Shown in pieces: positions 19,289 to 27,573 of a DNA stretch of 64,000 bases; the stretch's first letter is position 1, and each line of letters begins with the position of its first letter. Made by a program: the position numbers and the translations under genes. This DNA is from Rhodoluna sp. (GTDB lineage: Bacteria; Actinomycetota; Actinomycetes; Actinomycetales; Microbacteriaceae). Location of the stretch: contig JAHEDR010000002.1 of the NCBI GenBank assembly GCA_024641095.1, positions 368,190 through 432,189 on the forward strand, given 5' to 3'. The notes below the pieces were generated by a model. It saw only the letters and a program-made list of their open reading frames with translations. It was not told where the DNA came from and did no database searches.

Positions 19289-19678
19289 ATGTCAACCAAG
19301 CCAAAGTCACTGGGCGTTGGCCGTCTACTAATTGCGGTCTATGCGGTCTTTGCGGTTTCGGCATCAGCCCGAGCAATTTATCAATTGCTTCGCAAATTTG
19401 ATGAGGCGCCGATTGCCTATTCGCTTTCAGCGTTGGCAGCAGTCGTCTACGTAGTAGCTACTATCGCTCTTGCCAAGAGTCACCTTCGTAAAACCGCGCT
19501 GATTACGGTTTCTTTTGAATTAGTTGGCGTACTTTCAGTTGGTGTTTTGAGTTACACGCACCCGGAGCTTTTCGCGCACCCATCGGTTTGGTCTAAGTTT
19601 GGGCAAGGTTATGGCTATGTTCCACTCTTGCTACCTATTCTTGGATTGCTGTGGCTCAGAAAGACGGGCAAGAAATAA
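19289..19678 (+). CDS. Small integral membrane protein
   Basis: A 129-residue protein with about four hydrophobic helices: about residues 10-30, 42-62, 68-88 and 105-122. The polar loop ARAIYQLLRKFDEAPIAYS follows helix 1, and the C-terminus is basic (LRKTGKK). This length and layout match conserved actinobacterial membrane proteins found directly before ribF, but the function is unknown. The start is supported by a TAGGCT hexamer 7 nt upstream. The stop overlaps the ribF ATG by one base, so the two genes are coupled. Confidence 0.75.
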   Translation: MSTKPKSLGVGRLLIAVYAVFAVSASARAIYQLLRKFDEAPIAYSLSALAAVVYVVATIALAKSHLRKTALITVSFELVGVLSVGVLSYTHPELFAHPSVWSKFGQGYGYVPLLLPILGLLWLRKTGKK

Positions 19679-20613
19679 TGCATTCAATCACCAAGATTTC
19701 TGACGCCGCCGGAGGCTTTGCTCCGAGTGCCGTAACAGTTGGAAAATTCGATGGCATTCACAAGGGTCACCAAAGACTTATTGGAGCATTGAAGTCAGCT
19801 GCCGATGAGCACGCGCTCCAGTCTGTGGTTGTAACTTTTGATCGCCACCCAGATGCTCTGCTTAATCCTCACAACTGCAAGTTGCCTCTTATTGGTCCAA
19901 ACCAAAAACACGACCTGATTGAAAAAACAGGAATAGATGTTCTGCTGACCTTGGCTTTTGACGAAGCCCTGGCAAAACTCAGTCCAGAAGAATTCGTGCA
20001 GCAGATTTTGGTTGATGGCCTGAACGCAAAAATCGTTTTGGTCGGCGAGGACTTTAAGTTCGGACACAAGGGCAGCGGTGACGTTCACACTCTGCACGAC
20101 TTGGGGCAACAACTTGGCTTTGAAGTCCGCGTAATTGCCAGTGCCGAAATAAACGGTCAAAAGATTTCCAGCAGCACAATTCGCGAGCTCCTTGATCTGG
20201 GTGAAGTGCGCAAAGCTCAAGACATGTTGGGCCACGTACACACCTGTGTCGGCATCATCGAGCACGGACTCAAGATTGGCCGAAGCATTGGTTTTCCAAC
20301 TGCAAACATGGCTCGCGATTGCGAGGGCTACCTTCCGCTTGATGGCGTCTACGCCGGTTGGCTAGAAGTTGACGGCCACCGATATCCTGCCGCGCACTCG
20401 GTAGGTATCAATGAGACATTTCAAGCGGTGCCTCGATTGGTGGAGTCTCACATACTTGATCGTGACGATGTAGACCTCTATGACAAGGTTGTGACCCTTG
20501 AGTTCATTGACTTCATCCGCCCGGCGGCAAAGTTCAACGGCGTAGAGGATTTGGTTGAGGAGATCAACCGTGACCTAGTCAAGGTCCGCAAAATCCTAGG
20601 AATTACGGCCTAA
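19678..20613 (+). CDS. ribF: Bifunctional riboflavin kinase / FAD synthetase
   Basis: A 311-residue cytoplasmic enzyme that phosphorylates riboflavin to FMN and adenylylates FMN to FAD. The N-terminal nucleotidyltransferase domain has the HIGH-like motif GKFDGIHKGHQ (about 21-31), VVTFDRHPD, and ISSSTIRELL. The C-terminal kinase domain has GRSIGFPTANM (about 200-210) and the DGVYAG segment. ATG 19678 (overlapping the previous stop as TAATG) is preferred over an upstream in-frame GTG at 19651. In many Actinobacteria ribF follows truB directly. Here the pst genes lie between them. Confidence 0.94.
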   Translation: MHSITKISDAAGGFAPSAVTVGKFDGIHKGHQRLIGALKSAADEHALQSVVVTFDRHPDALLNPHNCKLPLIGPNQKHDLIEKTGIDVLLTLAFDEALAKLSPEEFVQQILVDGLNAKIVLVGEDFKFGHKGSGDVHTLHDLGQQLGFEVRVIASAEINGQKISSSTIRELLDLGEVRKAQDMLGHVHTCVGIIEHGLKIGRSIGFPTANMARDCEGYLPLDGVYAGWLEVDGHRYPAAHSVGINETFQAVPRLVESHILDRDDVDLYDKVVTLEFIDFIRPAAKFNGVEDLVEEINRDLVKVRKILGITA

Positions 20614-20678
20614 TTTCTCACAGGTAACACTCAGGCCTTTTTAGGGGTTCGCACATTGTGCACTGCCACTGTAAAGGT

Positions 20679-21200
20679 ATGGAAAACAACAACAGCCCGT
20701 ACGTATACGAGAAGCCACTTCGCACCAGCAATAAAAAGCGTGGTCGCGGCATTGCTGCCCTTGGTCTAGTTGCACTTGGTGCGGTAGTGGGTAGTGGGGC
20801 ATTCGCTCAGGTACTTGAGGCGGATGCAGCGACCGAGAATCAGTCATCGGCCGACTCGGTAGTGGTGACCGCTGCTGATTCTGCTCAGCCAGACGCAATT
20901 GAAGTTGTTGATGCCAATCAGGTGACCAACGCTACGGTCTCAGATATCTCAAGTCCAATCGTTGCTGTTCCATTTGAGCAGACCAAGCCAAAAAAGAATT
21001 CCGCCGCAATTGAATTGCCGGCACTATCAAGCAATGCATTTGGAAACACTTCGAGTGCAACTCCATCAGCTGGTGGAGCACAAACCGGTTCAAACCTAGG
21101 AACCTACAAGACTCGTGAAAGCGATGACGGCGAAAACTCATATGAAGATCGTCACGAATCTCGTGAAAATGACGATGACAACGAAGAATACGAAGACTAG
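20679..21200 (+). CDS. Membrane-anchored or secreted protein with acidic tail
   Basis: About 173 residues from ATG 20679 (an upstream in-frame GTG at 20658 would add seven residues). The layout is a short basic cytoplasmic part (about 1-24), one hydrophobic segment (GIAALGLVALGAVVGSGAFA) that could be a signal peptide cut after AFA or an anchor, then a Ser/Ala/Pro-rich linker and a very acidic tail rich in Glu, Asp and Asn (RESDDGENSYEDRHESREND). No enzyme motif is seen and the family is not recognised. No good ribosome binding site is seen, and a CACTGT hexamer 7 nt before the ATG could give a leaderless message. The next gene, 9 nt later, has the same architecture. Confidence 0.68.
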   Translation: MENNNSPYVYEKPLRTSNKKRGRGIAALGLVALGAVVGSGAFAQVLEADAATENQSSADSVVVTAADSAQPDAIEVVDANQVTNATVSDISSPIVAVPFEQTKPKKNSAAIELPALSSNAFGNTSSATPSAGGAQTGSNLGTYKTRESDDGENSYEDRHESRENDDDNEEYED

Positions 21201-21209
21201 AAAGTAAAA

Positions 21210-21581
21210 ATGGCAAAGAACGAAAACCCAACCAATGACGCATACGTCGTTGAAGAAGTAAAAGAATCACGCATTCGCAACTGGATGGGCACTCGTGCCG
21301 CAAAGGTGACTGCAATCTCAGTAGGTTCTGCGCTAGCTATCGGCGCGGCATTCACCGGCGGGGTAGTAGCTGCCAAGACCGTATTGCCGCATCAGGATGG
21401 CCCAGGTTTCGCCGAAGAGTTCGATCGCGATGGCGATCACAGACCGCCAGCCGATGGTCAGCGTCCGCCAAAGCCAGGTCACGATGACTTTGATGGCGAC
21501 CGCGATGGTGACAAGGGCGGCCAATTTCAGGTAGACCCAAACCAAACTTCATCTCCAGCACCAACAACTACAACCCCCTAG
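21210..21581 (+). CDS. Membrane-anchored or secreted protein with Asp/Pro-rich tail
   Basis: A 123-residue protein. It has a polar N-terminus with basic residues (RIRNWMGTRAAK), one hydrophobic segment (about residues 34-56), then a low-complexity tail with DRDGDHRPPADG and FDGDRDGDKGG and a Thr/Pro end. The Asp-Gly-Asp repeats resemble calcium-binding loops, but no complete EF-hand or dockerin motif is present. It lies 9 nt after the previous gene, with which it shares overall design, and ends at a strong terminator. Function unknown. The pair is probably co-transcribed and extracytoplasmic. Confidence 0.68.
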   Translation: MAKNENPTNDAYVVEEVKESRIRNWMGTRAAKVTAISVGSALAIGAAFTGGVVAAKTVLPHQDGPGFAEEFDRDGDHRPPADGQRPPKPGHDDFDGDRDGDKGGQFQVDPNQTSSPAPTTTTP

Positions 21582-21593
21582 GTAGTTGCAGGC

Positions 21594-21630
21594 AGCCCCA
21601 ACCTATCTCTCCATGGCTGGTTGGGGCTTT
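21594..21630 (+). terminator. Rho-independent terminator
   Basis: AGCCCCAACC (21594-21603) pairs perfectly with GGTTGGGGCT (21619-21628) around a 15-nt loop, followed by a short T-run. It closes the two-gene acidic-tail unit. Confidence 0.88.
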
Positions 21631-21638
21631 TGCCTGTC

Positions 21639-21644
21639 TAGACT
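21639..21644 (+). promoter_or_regulatory. Leaderless-type -10 element of the DUF805 gene
   Basis: TAGACT followed by 6 nt and the ATG, directly after the preceding terminator. This supports an independent leaderless transcript. Confidence 0.6.
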
Positions 21645-21650
21645 GAAAAC

Positions 21651-22100
21651 ATGGAAAATCAAAAGTTGACGTTTGCCGGCGCTATCGGTGTTGGTTTCAA
21701 AAAGTTCGTGAACTTCAGAGGAGTGGCCTCGCGTCGCGAATACTGGTACTTCGTACTGTTCACCGTTTTGCTGAGCATCGTGGTGGGCACGATCGAGCAA
21801 ATGATTATTCCGGCAAGCACTGAGGCGGCCGACGCCCTGGCAGCTGCACTTGAGGCCGACCCTGCAAATTTGAACCTTGACCTTGTCAACGCAGCATTGC
21901 TCGAGAGCATCTATGCAACCCCAATCAGCAATGTGGTTGGTTTCATCTACGGAATTCCGCTACTGACCGCAATGGTGCGCCGAATGCGTGATGCCGGGTT
22001 CGGAGCCTGGTGGCTTCTGCTCAGCTGGTTGCCGTTTTTCACCTTCGTGGTGACCCTGCTGCCAAGCAAGCAAAAAGCCTCACCTAGCGCCAAAGCCTAA
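21651..22100 (+). CDS. DUF805 family membrane protein
   Basis: A 149-residue integral membrane protein with about three to four helices. Family signatures of DUF805 are the early stretch FVNFRGVASRREYWYFVLF (about 22-40) and the later RRMRDAGFGAWWLLLSWLP (about 113-131). Between them lies an Ala/Asp/Glu-rich loop (ADALAAALEADPANLNLD). DUF805 proteins are widespread inner-membrane proteins without a settled biochemical role. It is transcribed alone, between a terminator and the rpsO leader. Confidence 0.85.
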   Translation: MENQKLTFAGAIGVGFKKFVNFRGVASRREYWYFVLFTVLLSIVVGTIEQMIIPASTEAADALAAALEADPANLNLDLVNAALLESIYATPISNVVGFIYGIPLLTAMVRRMRDAGFGAWWLLLSWLPFFTFVVTLLPSKQKASPSAKA

Positions 22101-22107
22101 ATTCGGC

Positions 22108-22202
22108 TAGAGTTGTGAGGTTGCCGTGTATCGGCCGCGGATAAAGAGAGCCAAAACAGCCCGTTTTAAGCGCCGCGCAGTAAGTTAGAAAAGGGACCAG
22201 AA
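22108..22202 (+). promoter_or_regulatory. rpsO promoter and leader
   Basis: TAGAGT (22108-22113) is a plausible -10, giving a leader of about 80 nt before rpsO. It contains GC-rich inverted segments (GGCCGCGG and CGCCGCGC) and a small AAAAC/GTTTT hairpin. S15 represses its own synthesis through leader folds in several bacteria. Whether this leader does so is inference. Confidence 0.4.
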
Positions 22203-22472
22203 ATGGCACTAGACGCAGCAGTAAAGACTGCAATCATCAACGAGTACGCAACTAAGCCAGGCGACACTGGTTCTCCTGAAGTTCAGATCGCTGTACTAAC
22301 CCAGCGCATCAAGGACCTAACTGAGCACCTAAAAGAGCACAAGCACGACCACCACTCACGTCGTGGACTGTTGATCCTAGTTGGTCAGCGTCGTCGTCTA
22401 CTTGGCTACCTTCAGGGTGTAGACATCAACCGCTACCGTGCGCTTATCGAGCGCCTGGGACTACGTCGATAA
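22203..22472 (+). CDS. rpsO: Ribosomal protein S15
   Basis: An 89-residue 30S subunit protein that binds the central three-way junction of 16S rRNA and forms bridge B4. It has the diagnostic S15 stretches [17 protein letters not shown] (about 21-37) and [16 protein letters not shown] (about 49-64), and it ends [12 protein letters not shown]. Length is standard. AAGGGA lies about 9 nt before the ATG. It is followed by a terminator and then pnp, the classical rpsO-pnp order. Confidence 0.98.
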   Translation: MALDAAVKTAIINEYATKPGDTGSPEVQIAVLTQRIKDLTEHLKEHKHDHHSRRGLLILVGQRRRLLGYLQGVDINRYRALIERLGLRR

Positions 22473-22503
22473 ATCGACGCAGTCCACGGGCAATATTTAT
22501 AAT

Positions 22504-22518
22504 TTTGCCTTCGGCAAA
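22504..22518 (+). other. Small hairpin after rpsO
   Basis: TTTGCC (22504-22509) pairs with GGCAAA (22513-22518) around TTC. It lies upstream of the main terminator and may be an RNA-stability or processing element. Confidence 0.4.
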
Positions 22519-22536
22519 TGCCGCTAGTAATTTTCC

Positions 22537-22566
22537 TGAAAAATCCCGCTTCGGCGGGGTTTTTCC
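22537..22566 (+). terminator. Terminator between rpsO and pnp
   Basis: A GC stem (CCCGC, 22545-22549, with GCGGG, 22554-22558) around a TTCG tetraloop, flanked by an A-run upstream and TTTTTCCTTTT downstream. The TTCG loop and T-run make it a strong intrinsic terminator, so pnp needs its own promoter. Confidence 0.85.
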
Positions 22567-22632
22567 TTTTAACCTGAAGTTCAGGCTGACTCTAGCCCTT
22601 TTCGGGGGTGGCTGATACCCTAGAGGGGTACC

Positions 22633-22744
22633 AAGACGGCAGGTTTGCTGGTCTTCGGTTGTAGACCTTGATCAAGAGATTCAAGTTTTATTACTGCAGA
22701 CCAGGGCATCCCTCAAAAAATACGGGCAATTATCTTGCCGTCTT
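22633..22744 (+). ncRNA. Actino-pnp-like structured 5' leader of pnp
   Basis: Two nested long-range pairings are seen. AAGACGGCA (22633-22641) is the exact complement of TGCCGTCTT (22736-22744). Inside it CTGGTCT (22648-22654) pairs with AGACCAG (22698-22704). The enclosed loop carries the self-complementary CTTGATCAAG. Position in the pnp 5' untranslated region of an actinobacterium fits the Actino-pnp RNA motif, thought to mediate PNPase feedback control. No covariance search was run. The rest of the 316-nt gap (22473-22788) holds the rpsO terminator, the pnp promoter region, and a GCACA/TGTGC hairpin at about 22752-22763. Confidence 0.6.
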
Positions 22745-22778
22745 CGTTCGCGCACATTTTGTGCAATGAGGATAAAAG

Positions 22779-22784
22779 AGGAGG
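22779..22784 (+). promoter_or_regulatory. Ribosome binding site fixing the pnp start
   Basis: A perfect AGGAGG lies 4 nt before ATG 22789 and rules out the in-frame ATG-like starts further upstream (22735). Confidence 0.75.
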
Positions 22785-22788
22785 GACC

Positions 22789-25005
22789 ATGGAAGGTCCA
22801 GAAATCAAAGCAACAGAAGCCGTTATCGATAACGGCAAGTTCGGTAAGCGTGTTATTCGCTTCGAAACCGGTCGACTAGCTCAGCAGGCACAGGGTGCAG
22901 CTGCGGTTTACATCGACGAAGAGACCATGCTGTTCTCGGCTACCACTGCAAGCAAGCAGCCAAAAGATCAGTTCGACTTCTTCCCACTAACTATTGACGT
23001 TGAAGAGCGCATGTATGCGGCTGGCCGCATTCCTGGAAGCTTCTTCCGTCGCGAAGGTCGTCCATCAACCGAGGCAATTCTTGCTTGTCGTTTGATTGAC
23101 CGTCCGCTACGTCCATCATTCGTTGATGGACTACGCAACGAAATTCAGGTTGTAGTTACCGTTTGGGCAATTGAGCCTGACGAAATGTATGACGTAGTTG
23201 CAATCAACGCAGCTTCAATGTCAACTCAGCTTGCTGGTTTGCCATTCTCTGGTCCTATCGGTGGTGTGCGTGTTGCGCTTATCGACGGTCAGTGGGTTGG
23301 TTTCCCTAAGCACTCTCAGCTAGAGCGCGCAGTATTCAACATGGTTGTTGCTGGTCGCGTAATTGTTGAGAACGGCGTTGAAGACGTTGCAATCATGATG
23401 GTTGAAGCAGAAGCTTCAGAAAACGCAATGGACCTAATCGCTGCAGGCGCAAAGGCTCCATCAGAAGAAGTTGTTTCTGAAGGTCTTGAGGCTGCAGAGC
23501 CATTCATTAAGGCACTTGTAAAGGCTCAGGCTGACCTAGCTGCAGTTGCTGCAAAGCCAACTGCTGAGTACCCAACCTTCTTGCCATACACCGACGAAGT
23601 ATTCGCTGCGGTTGAGGCATCAGCTGGTGCGGAACTTGCAAAGGTTTACCAGATTGCTGACAAGGTAGAGCGTCAGGATGCAGACGATGCACTGAAGGCT
23701 GCAACCAAAGAGAAGATGGAAGCTGCGCTTTCAGAAGAGCAGATGGCTCAGTTCTCAGCGGCTTACAAGTCAGTGACCAAGAAGATCATGCGTACTCGCG
23801 TGCTTAAGGAAAACATCCGTATCGATGGTCGTGGTCTTCGTGACATTCGTACCCTTGATGCAGAGGTTGCAGTAATTCCTCGTGTTCACGGTTCAGCAAT
23901 TTTCCAGCGCGGTGAGACTCAGATTCTTGGTATCACCACCTTGAACATGTTGAAGATGGAGCAGCAGATTGACTCACTGAGCCCAGTGACTTCAAAGCGC
24001 TACATGCACAACTACAACTTCCCGCCTTACTCAACTGGTGAAGTTGGCCGCGTGGGTACTCCAAAGCGTCGCGAGATTGGTCACGGTGCTCTTGCTGAGC
24101 GTGCGTTGGTTCCAGTTCTGCCAAAGCGCGAGGACTTCCCATACGCAATCCGTCAGGTATCTGAGGCTCTTGGTTCAAACGGTTCAACCTCTATGGGTTC
24201 TGTTTGTGCTTCGACTCTTGCACTGCTAAACGCTGGTGTGCCTCTGCGCGCTCCAGTTGCTGGTATCGCAATGGGTCTAATCTCTGACACCGTTGATGGC
24301 AAGGTTCAGTACGCAGCAATCACCGATATCCTTGGCGCCGAAGATGCACTTGGCGACATGGACTTCAAGGTCGCCGGTACTCGCGACTTCATCACCGCTA
24401 TTCAGCTAGACACCAAGCTTGACGGTATTCCTGCATCAGTTCTTGCTGGTGCACTTACCCAAGCAAAGGAAGCACGTCTAACCATTCTTGACGTGATGTC
24501 ACAGGCAATTTCTGAGCCAGATGAAATGGCTCCAACTGCTCCACGCGTTATCGCTGTGAAGATTCCAGTTGACAAGATCGGTGAGGTTATTGGCCCTAAG
24601 GGCAAGATGATCAACCAGATCCAGGAAGACACTGGCGCTGACATCTCAATCGAAGATGACGGAACTGTTTACATTGGTGCAACCGATGGGCCTTCAGCAG
24701 AAGCTGCTAAGGCTGCTGTTAACGCAATTGCAAACCCTCACGTTCCTGAGATTGGCGAGCGTTTCCTAGGAACCGTTGTGAAGCTAGCTACCTTTGGTGC
24801 TTTCGTTTCACTAGTTCCTGGAAAAGATGGTCTGTTGCACATCTCTGAACTAAAGAAGATGGCTGGCAAGCGCGTTGAGAACGTTGAAGACGTTCTTGAG
24901 GTTGGCCAGAAGCTTCAGGTTGAAATCACCAAGATCGATGACCGTGGCAAGCTTTCACTTGCACCTGTTGTTGAAGGCGATGCAGCCGCATCTGACGAAG
25001 AGTAA
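22789..25005 (+). CDS. pnp: Polyribonucleotide nucleotidyltransferase (PNPase)
   Basis: A 738-residue trimeric 3'-5' phosphorolytic exoribonuclease of the RNA-decay machinery. Domain order is a first RNase PH domain (about 10-150), an alpha-helical linker, and a second, catalytic RNase PH domain (about 335-560, with [14 protein letters not shown] and [19 protein letters not shown]). A KH domain with [19 protein letters not shown] (about 605-625) and a C-terminal S1 domain (about 655-725, [16 protein letters not shown]) follow. The start is ATG 22789 after AGGAGG. Its leader is structured, consistent with autoregulation. Confidence 0.97.
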   Translation: MEGPEIKATEAVIDNGKFGKRVIRFETGRLAQQAQGAAAVYIDEETMLFSATTASKQPKDQFDFFPLTIDVEERMYAAGRIPGSFFRREGRPSTEAILACRLIDRPLRPSFVDGLRNEIQVVVTVWAIEPDEMYDVVAINAASMSTQLAGLPFSGPIGGVRVALIDGQWVGFPKHSQLERAVFNMVVAGRVIVENGVEDVAIMMVEAEASENAMDLIAAGAKAPSEEVVSEGLEAAEPFIKALVKAQADLAAVAAKPTAEYPTFLPYTDEVFAAVEASAGAELAKVYQIADKVERQDADDALKAATKEKMEAALSEEQMAQFSAAYKSVTKKIMRTRVLKENIRIDGRGLRDIRTLDAEVAVIPRVHGSAIFQRGETQILGITTLNMLKMEQQIDSLSPVTSKRYMHNYNFPPYSTGEVGRVGTPKRREIGHGALAERALVPVLPKREDFPYAIRQVSEALGSNGSTSMGSVCASTLALLNAGVPLRAPVAGIAMGLISDTVDGKVQYAAITDILGAEDALGDMDFKVAGTRDFITAIQLDTKLDGIPASVLAGALTQAKEARLTILDVMSQAISEPDEMAPTAPRVIAVKIPVDKIGEVIGPKGKMINQIQEDTGADISIEDDGTVYIGATDGPSAEAAKAAVNAIANPHVPEIGERFLGTVVKLATFGAFVSLVPGKDGLLHISELKKMAGKRVENVEDVLEVGQKLQVEITKIDDRGKLSLAPVVEGDAAASDEE

Positions 25006-25030
25006 TTAAAAAGAAAGTTCTGGTTTAGCA

Positions 25031-26365
25031 ATGAGTGAAATTTTATTTCCGCTAGATCAGAACGACCTTTCGTTCACCGCTTCGGGAGGTAGTACGGTTC
25101 GCCGCACTATCCTCCCAAGCGGTGTTCGCGTTTTAACAGAACACATGCCTGGCGCTCAGAGCGTATCTATCTCATTCTCAGTTGCGGTTGGTTCTAGAGA
25201 CGAAACCGATGGCCACCACGGCTCAACACACTTCCTTGAGCACTTGCTGTTCAAGGGAACCAAAAAGCGCACTGCGCTAGATATTGCGGTGGCCTTTGAC
25301 TCTGTGGGTGGCTCATCAAATGCATCTACCGGCAAAGAGCACACCAGTTACTACGCACGAGTTCAAGACTCAGCCCTGCCGCTGGCAGTAGATGTAATCG
25401 GTGACATGCTCACCTCGTCATTGATTGACGCAAAAGAATTTGAGAATGAACGCACTGTAATTCTTGAAGAGTTGGCGATGAACGACGACGATCCTCAAGA
25501 CGTAGCTCACGAGGCATTCGCCGAAGCAGTGCTGGGTGACCACGCACTCGGTAGGCCAATTGGCGGTACCAACGAAACCATCACTGCGGTAACCCGTGAT
25601 GCAGTCTGGGCTCACTATCAGGCAAACTATCGCCCACAAGATTTGGTAATTGCCGCGGCCGGCGGAGTTGAACACGGCGCACTAATTCAACTTGTTGAAA
25701 ACGCACTAGTTGAAGCTGGCTGGGATCTAAATAAGCCAGCCACACCGGTTGAGCGAAGATTGCTTGAGCCAGCAAAAATTTCTCGTGGAACCGCGCTAAA
25801 AGTTATTAAGCGCCCAATTGCGCAGGCAAACGTTTTGCTTGGTATGCAGGGTTTGGTTGCCGACGACGAGCGTCGCTACGCGATGGGAATTCTGAACACC
25901 GTTCTCGGTGGCGGCATGAGTTCCAGAATGTTCCAGGAGATTCGCGAAAAGCGCGGCTTGGCTTATTCGGTTTACTCTTTCAATCAGGGTTATTCAGACG
26001 CCGCCTACTTTGGTTTGTATGCCGGATGTTCACCGGCAAAGACCGCAGAGGTGACGAAGTTGATGGTTGCCGAGTTTGAAAAAATTGCCACCGATGGCAT
26101 TCGCGAAGACGAGCTTGAGCTAGCCAAGGGAAACATTTCGGGCAGCTTGGCGCTTAAGTACGAGAGCACCATGGCAAGAATGAATCGCCTAATCAGCGCC
26201 GAAATCGTGAATGGCGAATTCTTTGATCTTGATGACTCGCTGCGCCACGTGCACTCAGTGACTCTTGCCGATGTGCAGAACTTGGCTAAGGATTTGGTCG
26301 CACGTGAGCGTTCCATTGTTGCGGTTGGTGACGTGGAAGAGTCAACCTTCTCTGCCTTCATCTAG
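25031..26365 (+). CDS. M16 family zinc peptidase (processing-peptidase-like)
   Basis: A 444-residue inverzincin. The zinc-binding HxxEH motif is HFLEH at residues 67-71, and the downstream glutamate lies in ENERTVILEELAMNDDD. The C-terminal half includes the family's second signature, the GLAYSVYSFNQGYSDAAYFGLYAG region (about 307-330, broken into separate segments). It resembles YmxG/PepR-type peptidases that follow pnp in many Gram-positives and Actinobacteria. The natural substrate is not known. It lies 25 nt after pnp and 22 nt before dapB, so it is likely part of one unit. Confidence 0.92.
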   Translation: MSEILFPLDQNDLSFTASGGSTVRRTILPSGVRVLTEHMPGAQSVSISFSVAVGSRDETDGHHGSTHFLEHLLFKGTKKRTALDIAVAFDSVGGSSNASTGKEHTSYYARVQDSALPLAVDVIGDMLTSSLIDAKEFENERTVILEELAMNDDDPQDVAHEAFAEAVLGDHALGRPIGGTNETITAVTRDAVWAHYQANYRPQDLVIAAAGGVEHGALIQLVENALVEAGWDLNKPATPVERRLLEPAKISRGTALKVIKRPIAQANVLLGMQGLVADDERRYAMGILNTVLGGGMSSRMFQEIREKRGLAYSVYSFNQGYSDAAYFGLYAGCSPAKTAEVTKLMVAEFEKIATDGIREDELELAKGNISGSLALKYESTMARMNRLISAEIVNGEFFDLDDSLRHVHSVTLADVQNLAKDLVARERSIVAVGDVEESTFSAFI

Positions 26366-26387
26366 GCCATCAAACTAGGATTAGAAC

Positions 26388-27128
26388 ATGACTATCAAAG
26401 TTGCCGTAGTAGGTGCCACCGGCCGTATGGGCAAGCTTGCCCTTGAGCTAATTGATGCTGCGCAAGATTTGCAGCTTCACGCCGCTCTTGATTCAAAGAG
26501 TCAGCTGAGTGAAGCGCTGGGCGCCGACGTAATTTTTGAAGTAACCCGCCTTGAAGTCAGCGAGCAGGTAGTCGAGTTTGCCGTGGAAAACGGCATCAAG
26601 ATTGTGGTTGGTACCAGCGGTTGGTCGGCAGCGAAGCTGGCTGAACTAGCCAAGAAGGTTTCAGCAAACTCTGCAGCCGGAGTTTTGGTAGTACCAAACT
26701 TCTCAATTGGTTCAATGCTGGCAAGTTCATTTGCTGCCCAGGCTGCCAAGTATTTTGATTCAATCGAAATCGTAGAGGCACACCACGCAGGCAAAATTGA
26801 TTCACCATCGGGTACTGCGGTTCGCACTGCTGAAATGATTGCCGAATCAAGAAGCGGCATGACCAAGCCATTGATTCCAGGGGTTGGCCAAGAAGCTCGC
26901 GGCGAGGTTGTTGCAGGGGTTCCAATTCACAGCCTGCGCCTTGCTGGGGTTTCAGCCAAGCAAGACATCATCTTTGGTGGCGAGAGCGAAGTGCTGACCG
27001 TAAGTCACGAGGTTTCTTCAATTAGTTCATATGTGCACGGAGTTCTACTAAGCATCCGCACGGCGGCTAAGTCCCATGGTTTGTTCGTTGGGTTGCAATC
27101 AGTAGTAGACGCCAACTCAAAGAACTAA
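26388..27128 (+). CDS. dapB: 4-hydroxy-tetrahydrodipicolinate reductase
   Basis: A 246-residue enzyme of lysine and meso-diaminopimelate synthesis that reduces 4-hydroxy-tetrahydrodipicolinate with NAD(P)H. It has the nucleotide-binding motif GATGRMG (residues 9-15), the PNFSIG segment (about 104), and the catalytic and substrate region EAHHAGKIDSPSGTA (E130, H132, H133). The short form without a long inter-domain insert is the one seen in Actinobacteria. The stop overlaps the next start by one base (TAATG). dapA and dapF also lie in this window, so the window holds three steps of the pathway. Confidence 0.96.
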   Translation: MTIKVAVVGATGRMGKLALELIDAAQDLQLHAALDSKSQLSEALGADVIFEVTRLEVSEQVVEFAVENGIKIVVGTSGWSAAKLAELAKKVSANSAAGVLVVPNFSIGSMLASSFAAQAAKYFDSIEIVEAHHAGKIDSPSGTAVRTAEMIAESRSGMTKPLIPGVGQEARGEVVAGVPIHSLRLAGVSAKQDIIFGGESEVLTVSHEVSSISSYVHGVLLSIRTAAKSHGLFVGLQSVVDANSKN

Positions 27129-27565
27129 TGACTCGACCAAAAATCGGTGCGCTGGTAATGACCGCGCTGCTTGTGGTCTACGTGATTCTGCTGGCAAATA
27201 CCGGGTTCTCACTTTTGCTTACCGGAATCCTAGTAGCGCAAATCATGGGCACTTTGATTCTTGCGTTTCCGCTTGTGGGCCTCTTGGTAATTTTTGTAGA
27301 ACTCAAATTTGGACTTGCTGCCCAAAGACTTGTTGAACGTGTTGAAGCGGAGGGTACCTGGCCAGATCTAGGAATTGAAACTAGACCTAGCGGCCGTGCT
27401 GTTCGTGCCTCAGCAGACGCCGCATTTGCAAAGTGGAGTGCCGCCGCCGAACAAAACCAAAGCGATTTTCACGCCTGGTTTAATCTGAGCCTTGCCTACG
27501 ACGCCTGTGGAGATCGCAGACGAGCTAGATCGGCGATGCGTCGTGCCATTGCTTTGGCTAAATAG
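27128..27565 (+). CDS. Small membrane protein with C-terminal TPR-like segment
   Basis: A 145-residue protein. Two hydrophobic helices (about 8-28 and 32-58) are followed by a soluble part in which ADAAFAKWSAAAEQNQSDFH and AWFNLSLAYDACGDRRRA form a tetratricopeptide-like helical pair. Comparable genes follow dapB in mycobacteria and other Actinobacteria, but the role is unknown; it may be a protein-protein adapter. It is coupled to dapB by the TAATG overlap and converges on the DUF4395 gene only 8 nt away. Confidence 0.78.
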   Translation: MTRPKIGALVMTALLVVYVILLANTGFSLLLTGILVAQIMGTLILAFPLVGLLVIFVELKFGLAAQRLVERVEAEGTWPDLGIETRPSGRAVRASADAAFAKWSAAAEQNQSDFHAWFNLSLAYDACGDRRRARSAMRRAIALAK

Positions 27566-27573
27566 TTTTGGCA

